NCBI RefSeq assembly: GCF_005503015.1
Contig: NZ_SCOL01000001.1
Span: 434,001 to 498,000, forward strand
Source: Bacillus sp. E(2018)
GTDB taxonomy: Bacteria > Bacillota > Bacilli > Bacillales > Fictibacillaceae
Direction: 5' to 3'
DNA: 64,000 nt
In this document: positions 10,172 to 19,550 of the stretch, piece by piece
Layout of the letters: the number at the start of each line of letters is the position of its first letter
How positions within the stretch are numbered: position 1 is the first letter of the stretch
Program-made: the position numbers and the translations under genes
The notes under the pieces: model-generated
The model's database searches: none
Told to the model about the DNA's origin: nothing
The model's input: only the letters and a program-made list of their open reading frames with translations

Positions 10172-11284
10172 ATGAGTAAACGAGATTATTACGAAGTACT
10201 TGGATTAGATAAAAATGCCTCAAACGATGAGGTGAAAAAAGCATACCGTAAACTTGCCAGAAAGTATCACCCAGATGTTAATAAAGAGGCAGATGCGGAA
10301 AATAAATTTAAAGAAGTAAAAGATGCTTATGAAACATTGAGTGACCCTCAAAAGAAAGCTCATTATGACCAATTTGGCCATACCGATCCAAATCAAGGAT
10401 TCGGTGGCGGCGGAGCTGGTTTTGATGGCTTCGGCGATATTTTTGATATGTTCTTTGGTGGAGGGGGAGGACGAAGAAATCCAAACGGTCCTCGTCAAGG
10501 AAACGATCTTCAGTACGGACTCAGACTATCTTTTGAAGAAGCAGTATTCGGTAAAGATACCGAAATTCAGATTCCAACAGAAGAATCGTGTGAAACATGT
10601 CATGGATCGGGTGCTAAACCAGGAACGAAGCCTGAGACGTGTACGCATTGTAACGGAAGCGGTCAGCTGAACGTGGAACAAAACACGCCGTTTGGCCGAA
10701 TTGTTAATCGCCGAGTATGTAACCACTGTAGTGGAAAAGGTAAGATCATAAAGGAAAAATGTAAGACGTGTCATGGAAATGGGAAAGTACGCAAGAACAA
10801 GAAGATTTCTGTTAAAGTGCCAGCTGGTGTAGATAACGGTCAGCAGATCCGTATGTCTGGACACGGTGAAGCAGGGGTGAATGGCGGTCCTGCAGGTGAT
10901 CTTTACGTGGTCTTCCAAGTAGCAGATCATGAGTTCTTCGAGCGTGATGGAGATGATATCCTTTGTGAGATGCCTTTAACGTTCTCGCAAGCGGCGCTAG
11001 GTGATGAGATTGAAGTTCCAACATTATACGGTAAAGTTAAGCTGAAGATTCCAGCAGGTACACAAACAGGAACTCATTTCCGTTTAAGAGGAAAAGGTGT
11101 CAAGAACGTTCACGGAAGAGGTCAAGGTGACCAGCATATCCAGATCAAAGTCATAACACCGAAAAATCTAACAGAAAAACAAAAGCAGCTTCTTCGTGAC
11201 TTCTCAGAAATCAGCGGAAGCATGCCGGATGAGCAACAAGATGGATTTTTCGACAAAGTAAAACGCGCATTTAAGGGCGAGTAA
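10172..11284 (+). CDS. dnaJ: Chaperone protein DnaJ (Hsp40)
   Basis: DnaJ stimulates DnaK ATP hydrolysis and delivers substrates. The 370-residue type I protein has a J domain with His-Pro-Asp at 33-35, a Gly/Phe-rich linker (about 75-110), a zinc domain with four CxxCxGxG repeats ([32 protein letters not shown]), and C-terminal substrate-binding domains. The ATG at 10172 has GGGAG 8 nt upstream; the GTG at 10163 overlaps that site. A GC-rich repeat follows before prmA. Confidence 0.97.
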   Translation: MSKRDYYEVLGLDKNASNDEVKKAYRKLARKYHPDVNKEADAENKFKEVKDAYETLSDPQKKAHYDQFGHTDPNQGFGGGGAGFDGFGDIFDMFFGGGGGRRNPNGPRQGNDLQYGLRLSFEEAVFGKDTEIQIPTEESCETCHGSGAKPGTKPETCTHCNGSGQLNVEQNTPFGRIVNRRVCNHCSGKGKIIKEKCKTCHGNGKVRKNKKISVKVPAGVDNGQQIRMSGHGEAGVNGGPAGDLYVVFQVADHEFFERDGDDILCEMPLTFSQAALGDEIEVPTLYGKVKLKIPAGTQTGTHFRLRGKGVKNVHGRGQGDQHIQIKVITPKNLTEKQKQLLRDFSEISGSMPDEQQDGFFDKVKRAFKGE

Positions 11285-11384
11285 AACCCATATGAAATAC
11301 CTAAATATATCCTACAAGCATTAAGGAATCTTTAAGTTTTTTTCTAAAAGATTGTTGCTTTATGTGTATAAACATCATTGACAA

Positions 11385-11513
11385 GTTGATTGGAACGCAA
11401 GGTGCGAGACTCCTGCGGGAGGAGCGGCCAGGTGAGACCCCTTATGGCGCAGAGCGGCAAGGGGGCTCACCGCACGCCCCGCGGAAAGCGAGCAACCTGG
11501 AGTGGAAATCAAC
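11385..11513 (+). repeat. GC-rich dispersed intergenic repeat, copy A (129 bp, uninterrupted)
   Basis: This copy is bounded by GTTGATT (11385-11391) and its inverse AATCAAC (11507-11513). Internal landmarks are GGTGCGAGACTCCTGCGGG, GGTGAGACC, GGCTCACCG and CCCGCGGAAAGCGAG. The inverted GGTGAG and CTCACC suggest a folded structure. The GC content is far above that of the surrounding genes. It fills most of the 298-bp dnaJ-prmA gap. An apparent reading frame across it (11362-11544) has no support. Similar elements are common in Bacillaceae intergenic DNA from memory; I know no settled name. Confidence 0.85.
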
Positions 11514-11582
11514 CACCCTCAATAGTGCCAAAGGAATAGCTTGAAATTTTTAAAAGCCAAACTAATAAACGGAGTTGATATG

Positions 11583-12524
11583 ATGAAATGGTCAGAGATT
11601 AGCATCCACACTACTCAGGAAGCTGTTGAACCAGTATCGAATATTTTACATGAGGCAGGAGCTAGCGGAGTTGTGATTGAGGATGTAGATGACCTCTCTA
11701 AAGAGCGTCAATCCGTATTTGGCGAGATCTATCAGCTAAACCCTTCTGATTATCCTTCTGAAGGTGTAATTTTAAAAGCTTACCTACCTGTTAACAGTTT
11801 TTTAGGTGAAACGGTTGAAGAGATCAAACAAGCGATCACAAATCTTGTGAAATATGACATTGATATCGGAGCAAATACGATTTCCATCTCAGAAGTCAAT
11901 GAAGAAGAATGGGCTACCGCTTGGAAAAAATATTATAAACCTGTAAAGATCTCAAAGCGGATCACGATCACTCCTACATGGGAAGATTATAAACCTGTAC
12001 ATTCTGATGAACTTATTATTGAGCTTGATCCAGGTATGGCATTTGGTACGGGTACACACCCAACTACAGTCATGAGTTTGCAAGCTATAGAAAAATATAT
12101 AGCTGAAGGAGATTCTGTCATAGATGTTGGAACGGGGTCTGGTGTATTAAGCATTGCATCAGCTATGTTAGGTGCTAACAAAGTTGAGGCGTATGATCTG
12201 GATGAAGTGGCAGTAAATTCTGCACGTTTGAATGTGAAATTAAACAAAGTGAACCAAAAAGTGCATGTTGATCAGAATGATCTCTTAAAAGGGATTGAAG
12301 GTCCAGTTGACCTTGTAGTAGGGAATCTTTTGGCGGAGATCATACTCTTGTTTGTTGAAGATACAGCTAGAGTATTAAAGCCAGGTGGTTATTTTATAAC
12401 GTCTGGAATTATCCAAGGGAAGAAACGGGAAGTTAGAGCGAAATTAGAAGAGCATGGATTCGAGATCGTAGAAGTATTAGAAATGGAAGATTGGGTTGCG
12501 ATCGTTGCTCAAAATAAGAAATAA
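11583..12524 (+). CDS. prmA: Ribosomal protein L11 methyltransferase
   Basis: PrmA trimethylates ribosomal protein L11 using S-adenosylmethionine. The 313-residue product begins [17 protein letters not shown], the family N-terminus, and contains [14 protein letters not shown], the SAM motif [14 protein letters not shown] and the NLLAE motif. The ATG at 11583 lies 8 nt after GGAG and gives the family start; 11580 and 11541 are less likely. The gene order dnaJ-prmA-rsmE-mtaB matches B. subtilis, with a dispersed repeat inserted before prmA. Confidence 0.96.
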   Translation: MKWSEISIHTTQEAVEPVSNILHEAGASGVVIEDVDDLSKERQSVFGEIYQLNPSDYPSEGVILKAYLPVNSFLGETVEEIKQAITNLVKYDIDIGANTISISEVNEEEWATAWKKYYKPVKISKRITITPTWEDYKPVHSDELIIELDPGMAFGTGTHPTTVMSLQAIEKYIAEGDSVIDVGTGSGVLSIASAMLGANKVEAYDLDEVAVNSARLNVKLNKVNQKVHVDQNDLLKGIEGPVDLVVGNLLAEIILLFVEDTARVLKPGGYFITSGIIQGKKREVRAKLEEHGFEIVEVLEMEDWVAIVAQNKK

Positions 12525-12541
12525 GATAGGAAGTGCATTTC

Positions 12542-13294
12542 ATGCAAAGGTACTTTGTTTCAACAGAAAACTGGAAAGATGATGCTGTTACGATTACAGG
12601 GGATGATGCCAAGCACATCTTGAAGGTGATGAGAATGCAGGTAGGAGACGATTTCATCTGCTGTGATAACAAAGGTCGTACATCTTTGTGTGAAATCATA
12701 GAGGTTGACGGTAACGAAGTAGAGACGAAGATCATAAAAGATATTGAAACAAATGCTGAGCTTCCTGTCTTTGTTACCATTGCTCAAGGACTGCCAAAAG
12801 GGGATAAGTTAGAATATATTATCCAAAAAGGTACCGAACTCGGGGCTTTTTCCTTTTTTCCATTTGCGGCTGACCGTTCTGTTGTAAAATGGGATGACAA
12901 AAAAGCGGTAAAGAAAAAAGAAAGACTTGAAAAAATTGCAAAAGAAGCAGCAGAACAATCACATAGAAACCGGGTTCCGGAAATTTTGAATCCTGGTTCT
13001 TTTTCTGATTTGCTAAAAATGGCAGAACAGTATAAGATAAAAATCGTTGCGTTTGAGGAAGAAGCAAAACAGAACGAAATTTCTAACTTTGCTTCTGCTT
13101 TACGCACAGCCGAAATAGGAGACTCAATTCTATGTGTGATCGGTCCAGAAGGCGGCATCAGTGAGAAAGAAGCAGTCTTGCTAAATGATCATGGATTTTT
13201 ATTGTGCGGGCTGGGTCCAAGAATTTTAAGGACTGAAACAGCACCATTGTACTTGTTATCAGCTATTTCTTATTATTTTGAATTAAAGGGGTGA
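12542..13294 (+). CDS. rsmE: 16S rRNA (uracil-1498-N3)-methyltransferase
   Basis: RsmE methylates U1498 of 16S rRNA. The 250-residue product starts MQRYFVSTENW and has an N-terminal PUA-like domain (GDDAKHILKVMRMQVGD) and a C-terminal SPOUT knot domain with IGPEGGIS and LRTETAPLYLLSAI. The ATG at 12542 is chosen because AGGAAGTG lies just upstream and contains the alternative GTG. It starts 17 bp after prmA and ends just before mtaB, indicating one operon. Confidence 0.95.
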   Translation: MQRYFVSTENWKDDAVTITGDDAKHILKVMRMQVGDDFICCDNKGRTSLCEIIEVDGNEVETKIIKDIETNAELPVFVTIAQGLPKGDKLEYIIQKGTELGAFSFFPFAADRSVVKWDDKKAVKKKERLEKIAKEAAEQSHRNRVPEILNPGSFSDLLKMAEQYKIKIVAFEEEAKQNEISNFASALRTAEIGDSILCVIGPEGGISEKEAVLLNDHGFLLCGLGPRILRTETAPLYLLSAISYYFELKG

Positions 13295-13299
13295 TCTAC

Positions 13300-14652
13300 A
13301 TGCCATCCGTTGCATTTCATACATTAGGTTGTAAAGTAAATCATTATGAGACTGAAGCGATCTGGCAGCTTTTCCAAGCTGAAGGATATGAACGTACAGA
13401 TTTTGATAGTACAGCTGACGTTTATGTGATCAATACATGTACCGTAACGAATACGGGAGATAAAAAGAGCAGACAAGTTATACGAAGAGCTATTCGGAAG
13501 AATCCGGACGCTGTTATTTGTGTAACAGGTTGCTACGCTCAAACATCGCCTGCAGAGATTATGGCGATTCCAGGGGTAGACGTTGTAGTCGGTACACAAG
13601 ACCGTTCTAAGATGCTTACTTACATTCAACAATATAAAGAAGAACGTATGCCTATTAATGGTGTGTCGAACATCATGAAAGCACGAGTGTATGAGGAGTT
13701 AGATGTTCCTGCATTTACAGATCGAACACGTGCATCGCTCAAGATACAAGAAGGATGCAATAATTTCTGTACGTTCTGTATTATTCCTTGGGCGAGAGGC
13801 CTTCTTCGTTCTCGGAAACCTGATGATGTACTTTCTCAAGCTCAGCAGCTTGTAGACTCTGGATACAAAGAAATCGTTCTAACTGGCATTCATACTGCTG
13901 GGTACGGGGAAGATATGAAAGACTATTCTTTTGCGAAGTTGTTGGATGATCTAGATAAGAACATCTCTGGTTTAAAACGAATCCGTATCTCATCCATTGA
14001 GGCTAGTCAGATCTCAGATGAAGTGATTGAAGTTATGGGTAGATCAGACAAAGTAGTGCCTCATCTGCACATACCTCTACAATCAGGGTCAAACACTGTG
14101 CTTCAACGAATGAGACGAAAGTATTCGATGGAAATGTTTGGCGAAAGATTGGATCGACTAAAAGAAGCACTTCCAGGACTTGCGATTACATCAGATGTTA
14201 TTGTAGGTTTTCCAGGTGAAACAGAGGAAGAGTTCATGGAGACGTATCGTTTTATCGAGAAACATAAATTTATGGAACTTCATGTTTTCCCTTACTCTAA
14301 GCGGACTGGTACACCAGCTGCAAAGATGGAAGATCAAGTCCCAGAAGATATTAAAAATGAACGCGTCCACAAGCTTATAGCTCTATCTGATCAACTAGCT
14401 AAAGAATATGCATCCGACTATGAAGATACGGTTGTGGAAGTAATTCCTGAAGAGGCATTCAAAGAAGATTCTACAAACAAATTATATGTTGGATATACAC
14501 CGAACTATCTTAAAGTTTTGTTTGAAGGAAACGAAGATATGATAGGTAAATTGGTTAAAGTGAAAATCACCGAAGCTGGGTATCCTTATAATAAAGGTGT
14601 ATTTGTAAAACAAGAAATGGAAGAAATCCTAAAACAAGCTGTTTCAAGCTAA
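13300..14652 (+). CDS. mtaB: tRNA (N6-threonylcarbamoyladenosine-37-C2) methylthiotransferase MtaB
   Basis: MtaB converts t6A37 to ms2t6A37 in tRNAs that read ANN codons. The 450-residue protein has the order of methylthiotransferases: an N-terminal domain with three Cys (LGCKVN, NTCTVT, VTGCYA), the radical SAM cluster CNNFCTFC, and a C-terminal TRAM-like domain. The ATG at 13300 follows AAAGGGGTGA. A terminator lies directly after the stop, so this is probably the last gene of the heat-shock/RNA-modification operon. Confidence 0.95.
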   Translation: MPSVAFHTLGCKVNHYETEAIWQLFQAEGYERTDFDSTADVYVINTCTVTNTGDKKSRQVIRRAIRKNPDAVICVTGCYAQTSPAEIMAIPGVDVVVGTQDRSKMLTYIQQYKEERMPINGVSNIMKARVYEELDVPAFTDRTRASLKIQEGCNNFCTFCIIPWARGLLRSRKPDDVLSQAQQLVDSGYKEIVLTGIHTAGYGEDMKDYSFAKLLDDLDKNISGLKRIRISSIEASQISDEVIEVMGRSDKVVPHLHIPLQSGSNTVLQRMRRKYSMEMFGERLDRLKEALPGLAITSDVIVGFPGETEEEFMETYRFIEKHKFMELHVFPYSKRTGTPAAKMEDQVPEDIKNERVHKLIALSDQLAKEYASDYEDTVVEVIPEEAFKEDSTNKLYVGYTPNYLKVLFEGNEDMIGKLVKVKITEAGYPYNKGVFVKQEMEEILKQAVSS

Positions 14653-14682
14653 CATCCTGGAGTTCTAATCAGGATGTTTTTT
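14652..14682 (+). terminator. Terminator of mtaB
   Basis: ACATCCTG (14652-14659) pairs with CAGGATGT (14670-14677), followed by six T residues. Confidence 0.85.
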
Positions 14683-14760
14683 CATGATAAGTGAGGTTTT
14701 AGTGATTTCCTACACCTCACTGTAAATATTTTTAAGATGCTCGATTTATGTCGAAAAATT

Positions 14761-14769
14761 TGTTATGAT
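14761..14769 (+). promoter_or_regulatory. Possible extended -10 promoter of deoC
   Basis: TGT-TATGAT (14761-14769) resembles an extended -10 element. The -35 region 17 bp upstream is poor. Confidence 0.45.
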
Positions 14770-14812
14770 ACTATCGTTGTTTAATTTTTTTATTTAGAAA
14801 GGGTTTGTTGAA

Positions 14813-15487
14813 ATGAGCAATTTAAACGTTGCAAGAATGATCGATCACACAGCATTAAAAGCTGAAACTTCAAAGAAAGAAATCTTAACTCTTTGTGAGG
14901 AAGCTAAAAAATATAATTTCTTTTCTGTTTGTGTTAATCCAACTTGGGTATATACAGCATTCGAACAACTAAAAGATTCAGATGTAGCAGTTTGTACGGT
15001 AATTGGTTTCCCGTTAGGTGCAAACACTCCTGAAGTTAAAGCGTTTGAAACAAAGAATGCGATTGAAAATGGTGCAACTGAAGTAGATATGGTCATCAAC
15101 ATCGGTGCATTAAAAGATGGCAACTACGAGCTTGTGGAACAAGATGTTCGTGCAGTTGTTGAAGCAGCAAAAGGCAAAGCTTTAACAAAAGCGATTATTG
15201 AAACTTCTCTTCTTTCAAACGAAGAAAAAGTTAAAGCTTGCGAGATCGCTGTTAAAGCAGGTATCGATTTTGTTAAAACATCAACAGGCTTCTCTACTGG
15301 TGGAGCAACTGTAGAAGATATTAAATTAATGCGTGAAACGGTTGGTCCTAACATCGGTGTTAAAGCATCAGGTGCAGTACGTGACCGCGAGACTGCATTA
15401 GCTATGATTGAAGCGGGTGCTACACGTATTGGAGCAAGCGCTGGAATCGCTATTGTTGAAGGCGGAACATCTACTTCAGATTATTAA
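14813..15487 (+). CDS. deoC: Deoxyribose-phosphate aldolase
   Basis: DeoC cleaves 2-deoxyribose 5-phosphate to acetaldehyde and glyceraldehyde 3-phosphate in deoxynucleoside catabolism. The 224-residue TIM-barrel protein carries the Schiff-base lysine in FVKTSTGF and the second essential lysine in GVKASGAVR. It stands alone between mtaB and rpsU. In B. subtilis deoC is in a deoxynucleoside operon elsewhere, so the location is unusual, and no deo partner is adjacent. The cdd gene for cytidine deaminase is about 10 kb away. Confidence 0.96.
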   Translation: MSNLNVARMIDHTALKAETSKKEILTLCEEAKKYNFFSVCVNPTWVYTAFEQLKDSDVAVCTVIGFPLGANTPEVKAFETKNAIENGATEVDMVINIGALKDGNYELVEQDVRAVVEAAKGKALTKAIIETSLLSNEEKVKACEIAVKAGIDFVKTSTGFSTGGATVEDIKLMRETVGPNIGVKASGAVRDRETALAMIEAGATRIGASAGIAIVEGGTSTSDY

Positions 15488-15542
15488 TTGTTACTTTTAA
15501 GTCATTTACCTTATCTCCTAAGACCAACTTGTTTAAATTAAG

Positions 15543-15571
15543 TTGACCGTACTGCAAGGATATATTATAAT
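15543..15571 (+). promoter_or_regulatory. Sigma-A promoter of rpsU-yqeY
   Basis: TTGACC (15543-15548) and a perfect TATAAT (15566-15571) are 17 bp apart, 64 bp upstream of rpsU. Confidence 0.85.
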
Positions 15572-15634
15572 GGCAAAAGATATGTGACGCATCTTTACTT
15601 TATGTAAGGGTGGTCTGGAGGGAGGGAAATACAA

Positions 15635-15808
15635 ATGGCAGAAACACGTATTCGCAAGAATGAATCCATTGATGATGCTCTTCGTCGTTTTAAAAGATCC
15701 GTTTCCAAAGATGGAACATTGGCTGAAGTTAAAAAGCGCAAGCATTATGAAAAGCCAAGCGTAAAGCGTAAGAAGAAGGCTGAGGCAGCAAGAAAGCGTA
15801 AGTTCTAA
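15635..15808 (+). CDS. rpsU: 30S ribosomal protein S21
   Basis: S21 is a small basic 30S protein. The 57-residue product begins [20 protein letters not shown] and ends in a Lys/Arg-rich tail ([11 protein letters not shown]), matching the family in length and sequence. A strong GGAGGGAGGG site precedes the ATG. It is followed by yqeY after 20 bp, as in B. subtilis and many Firmicutes. Confidence 0.97.
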   Translation: MAETRIRKNESIDDALRRFKRSVSKDGTLAEVKKRKHYEKPSVKRKKKAEAARKRKF

Positions 15809-15828
15809 GCGGGGTGTAAGTTAGTAAT

Positions 15829-16272
15829 ATGAGTCTTCTTAATGATTTAAACCAAGATATGAAACAAGCGATGAAGGACAAGAACAAGCAGAAGCTTTCT
15901 GTAATTCGCATGCTTAAGGCATCACTTCAAAATGAAGCCATCAAGCAAGGACGTGAATTAAATGAGGAAGAAGAGCTTACCGTTCTTGTACGCGAAATGA
16001 AACAAAGAAAAGACTCCCTCCAAGAATTCGAAAAAGCTGGCCGCGATGATTTAGTCGCTGGACTTCAAGATGAAATTGCTGTGCTTACGCCATATTTACC
16101 AAAACAGCTCACTGAAGAAGAACTTCAAGAAATTGTTGCACAAACGATTTCTGAGATAGGTGCTGCTTCTAAAGCTGATATGGGTAAAGTTATGGGGGCT
16201 CTTATGCCTAAAGTTAAAGGGAAAGCCGATGGTGGACTCGTTAACCGTATTGTTCAGCAACAATTATCATAA
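15829..16272 (+). CDS. yqeY: GatB/YqeY domain protein
   Basis: YqeY is a free-standing helical domain related to the tail of GatB, the tRNA-dependent amidotransferase subunit; its role is not firmly established, though a tRNA-related function is inferred. The 147-residue product has normal length, with [15 protein letters not shown] near residues 24-38, [14 protein letters not shown] and [16 protein letters not shown]. It lies 20 bp after rpsU and ends at a terminator, so the two form one operon. Confidence 0.95.
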   Translation: MSLLNDLNQDMKQAMKDKNKQKLSVIRMLKASLQNEAIKQGRELNEEEELTVLVREMKQRKDSLQEFEKAGRDDLVAGLQDEIAVLTPYLPKQLTEEELQEIVAQTISEIGAASKADMGKVMGALMPKVKGKADGGLVNRIVQQQLS

Positions 16273-16282
16273 TTGAAATGAC

Positions 16283-16314
16283 AAACGCTCTGTATTTATA
16301 CAGGGCGTTTTCTT
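16283..16314 (+). terminator. Terminator of rpsU-yqeY
   Basis: AAACGCTCTGTA (16283-16294) pairs with TACAGGGCGTTT (16299-16310), followed by a T-rich tail. Confidence 0.85.
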
Positions 16315-16373
16315 ATTTTTTGAAACTTTTTTCCACAAATTAACGTAAAATAAAGTGGAGGGGGTGTTAGATT

Positions 16374-17702
16374 GTGAAACAGGTTCGATTGTTCATCTAT
16401 ATGCTTTGTGTGATTTGGGGTATTTATGGTGTACTTTCAACTTCACTAGTATTTTCAGCAGGTAAAGGTAAGACAGTTACGTTCATACCTGTAGAACATG
16501 AAGTTGAAAGAGGCCTTGAAGCATTCTTAGATCGAAGTATCCATAAAGCGGAAAAAGATGGAACTGATCATATCGTTCTAGAGATTTATACTCCTGGTGG
16601 CCGAGTAGATGCTGCACTACATATCGCAAAAGTCATGAGAGAAACAGAAATTCCAATCACAGCCTATGTGGTTAAAAACGCTTTTTCAGCAGGAGCCTAT
16701 ATCGCTTTAAATGCAGATCAGATTGTTATGAAGCCATCCACAACGATTGGATCTGCCGCAGTGATCGACAGTCAAGGAAATACCGCCGGACAAAAAGCAG
16801 AATCTGCATGGAAAGCAGAGATGCTTGCAGCAGCAGAGCTGAATGAAAGAACTCCAGTGTACGCTGAAGCGATGGTAGACCCAGACGTTGAGATTCCTGA
16901 ATTGGGTTTAGAAAAAGGTGAGTTGCTTACTCTAACTGCAAGTGAAGCATTAAAAGTAGGGTATGCAGAAAAAATTGCAGAAGATCGTCAAGAACTGCTC
17001 GCGTATCTGAACTTGGAAGAAGCAAAGATCTTAGAATCCAATCCTACTCTTGCTGATAAGATCGCGCGCTTTGTTACAAACCCTGTTGTCGTGCCGATTC
17101 TTTTATCTTTAGGAAGCTTGGGTCTTGTTTTAGAGCTTTATACACCTGGATTTGGAATTGCAGGTTCTATCGGTGCTTTGTCATTATTGTTGTTTTTCTA
17201 CGGCCATATGATAGCGGGTCTCGCCGGTTGGGAAGCAATCATTTTATTTGGTGTCGGACTGATCTTACTGATTCTAGAATTGTTTCTGCCAGGTGGCATT
17301 ATCGGTATACTGGGGGTGTTGGCCGTGTTAACAGGATTGATTATGGCAGGTGGATCTTTAACAGGAATTTTGGTCGCCATTGCGATCGCTATTGTTGTTA
17401 CGATTATTGGATCATATTTCTTCTTACGTTCATTTGGATATAACGGTTCATTAAAGAAACTCGTTCTATTTGATTCAACAAGCTCTGAAAAGGGTTATCT
17501 ATCTCATAAAGAGCGAGAAGATCTAACAGGCAGGATCGGCGTCACAGCGACAACACTACGGCCTTCTGGAAGTTTAAGACTTGATGATGAGTTCATAGAT
17601 GTAGTGACAGAAGGATCGTATATCGAAAAAGGTACGCCTGTTAAGATTATTAAAGCTTCTGGTGGACGTGTTGTAGTAAGAGCAATAGAAAAAAATGAAT
17701 AA
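16374..17702 (+). CDS. yqeZ: NfeD-family membrane serine protease (YqeZ-like)
   Basis: This 442-residue protein has an N-terminal signal or anchor segment, a ClpP-like serine protease domain (NAFSAGAYIALNAD, about residues 100-113, holds the likely catalytic Ser region), several transmembrane helices (about 235-355) and a C-terminal NfeD-type OB domain (about 380-440). Proteins of this type act with flotillin-like proteins in membrane organisation. The GTG start follows GGAGGGGGTG. floA follows after 22 bp, and the pair forms the conserved nfeD-floA operon. Confidence 0.9.
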   Translation: MKQVRLFIYMLCVIWGIYGVLSTSLVFSAGKGKTVTFIPVEHEVERGLEAFLDRSIHKAEKDGTDHIVLEIYTPGGRVDAALHIAKVMRETEIPITAYVVKNAFSAGAYIALNADQIVMKPSTTIGSAAVIDSQGNTAGQKAESAWKAEMLAAAELNERTPVYAEAMVDPDVEIPELGLEKGELLTLTASEALKVGYAEKIAEDRQELLAYLNLEEAKILESNPTLADKIARFVTNPVVVPILLSLGSLGLVLELYTPGFGIAGSIGALSLLLFFYGHMIAGLAGWEAIILFGVGLILLILELFLPGGIIGILGVLAVLTGLIMAGGSLTGILVAIAIAIVVTIIGSYFFLRSFGYNGSLKKLVLFDSTSSEKGYLSHKEREDLTGRIGVTATTLRPSGSLRLDDEFIDVVTEGSYIEKGTPVKIIKASGGRVVVRAIEKNE

Positions 17703-17724
17703 ATTAAGAATGGAGAGTGTGTAG

Positions 17725-18732
17725 ATGTTAGAATTCGGATCGATCGCCAGTATTGTCGTTATAGGGTTGATTGTAATCGCTTTAGCTGTATTATTTACGT
17801 TTGTACCCGTCATGTTATGGATTTCTGCTTTAGCAGCAGGAGTAAGAGTGGGAATCTTTACATTGGTTGGTATGAGATTAAGAAGAGTTATTCCGAACCG
17901 TGTTATTAATCCATTGATTAAAGCTGTAAAAGCGGGACTTGATTTAAGTACGAACCAGCTGGAAAGTCATTATCTAGCTGGGGGAAATGTTGACAGAGTA
18001 GTTAATGCATTGATTGCAGCGCATCGTGCAAATATTGAACTTAGTTTTGAGCGAGCAGCAGCGATTGATCTTGCGGGACGTGATGTACTCGAAGCTGTTC
18101 AGATGAGTGTAAATCCTAAAGTAATAGAAACACCTTTTATCGCCGGTGTAGCATTAGATGGGATTGAAGTTAAAGCGAAAGCTAGAATAACTGTTCGTGC
18201 AAATATAGATCGACTAGTAGGTGGAGCTGGTGAAGAAACGATAATCGCCCGTGTCGGGGAAGGAATTGTTAGCACGATTGGTTCTTCTGCAACACATAAG
18301 AAAGTACTTGAGAATCCAGATTTGATCTCACAAACCGTATTATCAAAAGGGCTAGATGCTGGAACGGCTTTTGAGATTCTATCTATTGATATTGCAGACA
18401 TCGATATTGGCAAGAACATCGGAGCAGAACTTCAAACAGATCAAGCGATGGCTGATAAGAATATCGCTCAGGCAAAAGCAGAAGAAAGACGTGCGATGGC
18501 TGTAGCGAAAGAACAAGAGATGAAAGCGAGAGTTCAAGAGATGAGAGCGAAAGTTGTAGAAGCAGAAGCAGAGGTGCCAATGGCATTAGCGGAAGCTCTA
18601 CGTTCTGGAAACATGGGTTTTATGGATTATATGAACATGAAGAACATTATGGCAGACACTACGATGCGTGAATCGATCAGTAAATCATCAAACCCTGATA
18701 AAGAGAACGATGATAAAGGACGGAAGTTGTAA
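17725..18732 (+). CDS. floA: Flotillin-like protein FloA
   Basis: FloA is a membrane scaffold that forms dynamic foci and influences membrane fluidity and signalling complexes. The 335-residue product has a hydrophobic N-terminal region (residues 5-50), an SPFH/PHB-like domain, and a Glu/Ala/Lys-rich coiled coil (about 230-290, with [20 protein letters not shown]) characteristic of flotillins. It follows the NfeD protease by 22 bp and precedes yqfB by 2 bp, supporting one transcript. Confidence 0.95.
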   Translation: MLEFGSIASIVVIGLIVIALAVLFTFVPVMLWISALAAGVRVGIFTLVGMRLRRVIPNRVINPLIKAVKAGLDLSTNQLESHYLAGGNVDRVVNALIAAHRANIELSFERAAAIDLAGRDVLEAVQMSVNPKVIETPFIAGVALDGIEVKAKARITVRANIDRLVGGAGEETIIARVGEGIVSTIGSSATHKKVLENPDLISQTVLSKGLDAGTAFEILSIDIADIDIGKNIGAELQTDQAMADKNIAQAKAEERRAMAVAKEQEMKARVQEMRAKVVEAEAEVPMALAEALRSGNMGFMDYMNMKNIMADTTMRESISKSSNPDKENDDKGRKL

Positions 18733-18734
18733 GT

Positions 18735-19169
18735 ATGAATATTATAGAAGCGATTATTGAACTCCTACTAGCAAATATCGCTTTTGTTATTCTGATTGCA
18801 GGCGGCTTGTATAGTGTCTTTAAACGCCAAAAAGAAATGAAAGAAACGAAACGTTCAGAACCGAATCGCCGTAAGACAGAAGCACCAAAACAAACGGTTT
18901 CACCTTTTGGTTTGCCCACAGAGCCTCGACCTAAAGAAGTTAAAGAAGCGATAGAAATCCATAAAGAAAAAATGAATCAAAAATGGAATGAACAACCTTC
19001 ATATACTCGTGAATCGAATAAGGCGCGAACAGAAAAAGTCACTAATCGATATCAAGATAAAGAAGATCAAATTATGAACGATTTTAAGGTGAATCAAAAA
19101 GAACTACAAAAAGCGATCATATGGTCAGAGGTTCTTTCTAAACCTAAAGCTTTGCAAAAACGGTCTTAA
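18735..19169 (+). CDS. yqfB: YqfB-like small membrane-anchored protein
   Basis: This 144-residue protein of unknown function has one N-terminal transmembrane helix (about residues 5-26, LLLANIAFVILIAGGLYSV) followed by a long, highly charged cytoplasmic region rich in Lys, Glu and Arg. It begins 2 bp after floA, so translation is probably coupled. The position matches B. subtilis yqfB; the name is by position and shape only. A role related to flotillin is suggested by context but is not shown. Confidence 0.75.
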   Translation: MNIIEAIIELLLANIAFVILIAGGLYSVFKRQKEMKETKRSEPNRRKTEAPKQTVSPFGLPTEPRPKEVKEAIEIHKEKMNQKWNEQPSYTRESNKARTEKVTNRYQDKEDQIMNDFKVNQKELQKAIIWSEVLSKPKALQKRS

Positions 19170-19202
19170 CATAAGGTAACTTGTAATAAGAGTGATAGTT
19201 TC

Positions 19203-19241
19203 CCCCCTTCTCTCATAAAAATGGAGAGAGGGGGTTTTTTT
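19203..19241 (+). terminator. Terminator of the floA operon that contains the yqfC ribosome binding site
   Basis: An 11-bp stem with one bulged T pairs CCCCC-TCTCTC (19203-19214) with GAGAGAGGGGG (19224-19234), followed by seven T and then the yqfC ATG at 19242. The G-rich 3' arm (AGGGGG, 19229-19234) lies 7 nt before that ATG and is the only plausible Shine-Dalgarno sequence. Confidence 0.85.
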
Positions 19242-19523
19242 ATGGGCAAATTACGGCAGCAAGTAAACAAATGGATGATGCAAAACCTTGAGCTACCAGC
19301 AGATGTAGTGATGGATTTACCCCGGATTACAATGATTGGACAACTGCACATCTATATTGAGAATCATAGAGGTGTTAAGGCCTTCTCGAATGAACAGCTC
19401 ACACTCAAATTAAAACAAGGCGTGCTTCATATAAAGGGAAGTGAGTTTGTTATTAAAACGATCTTACCTGAAGAAATTTTGTTAGAAGGTACTATTTCTT
19501 CAGTCGACTTTGAAAACGAATAA
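19242..19523 (+). CDS. yqfC: Sporulation protein YqfC
   Basis: YqfC is a small protein of the YabP/YqfC family, expressed in the mother cell under sigma-E in B. subtilis. The 93-residue product has the family pattern DLPRITMIGQLHIYIENHRG and GSEFVIKTILPEEILLEG. The start at 19242 is chosen because it lies 7 nt after the G-rich arm of the terminator hairpin and gives a family-length protein; an in-frame ATG at 19221 lies in the hairpin loop. yqfD follows after 27 bp. Confidence 0.92.
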   Translation: MGKLRQQVNKWMMQNLELPADVVMDLPRITMIGQLHIYIENHRGVKAFSNEQLTLKLKQGVLHIKGSEFVIKTILPEEILLEGTISSVDFENE

Positions 19524-19550
19524 TCATCTCATGTAACAGGGAGGGACAAG

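Noticed and set aside
11362..11544. Frame across repeat copy A
   Set aside because: It lies almost wholly within the dispersed repeat and has no ribosome binding site.
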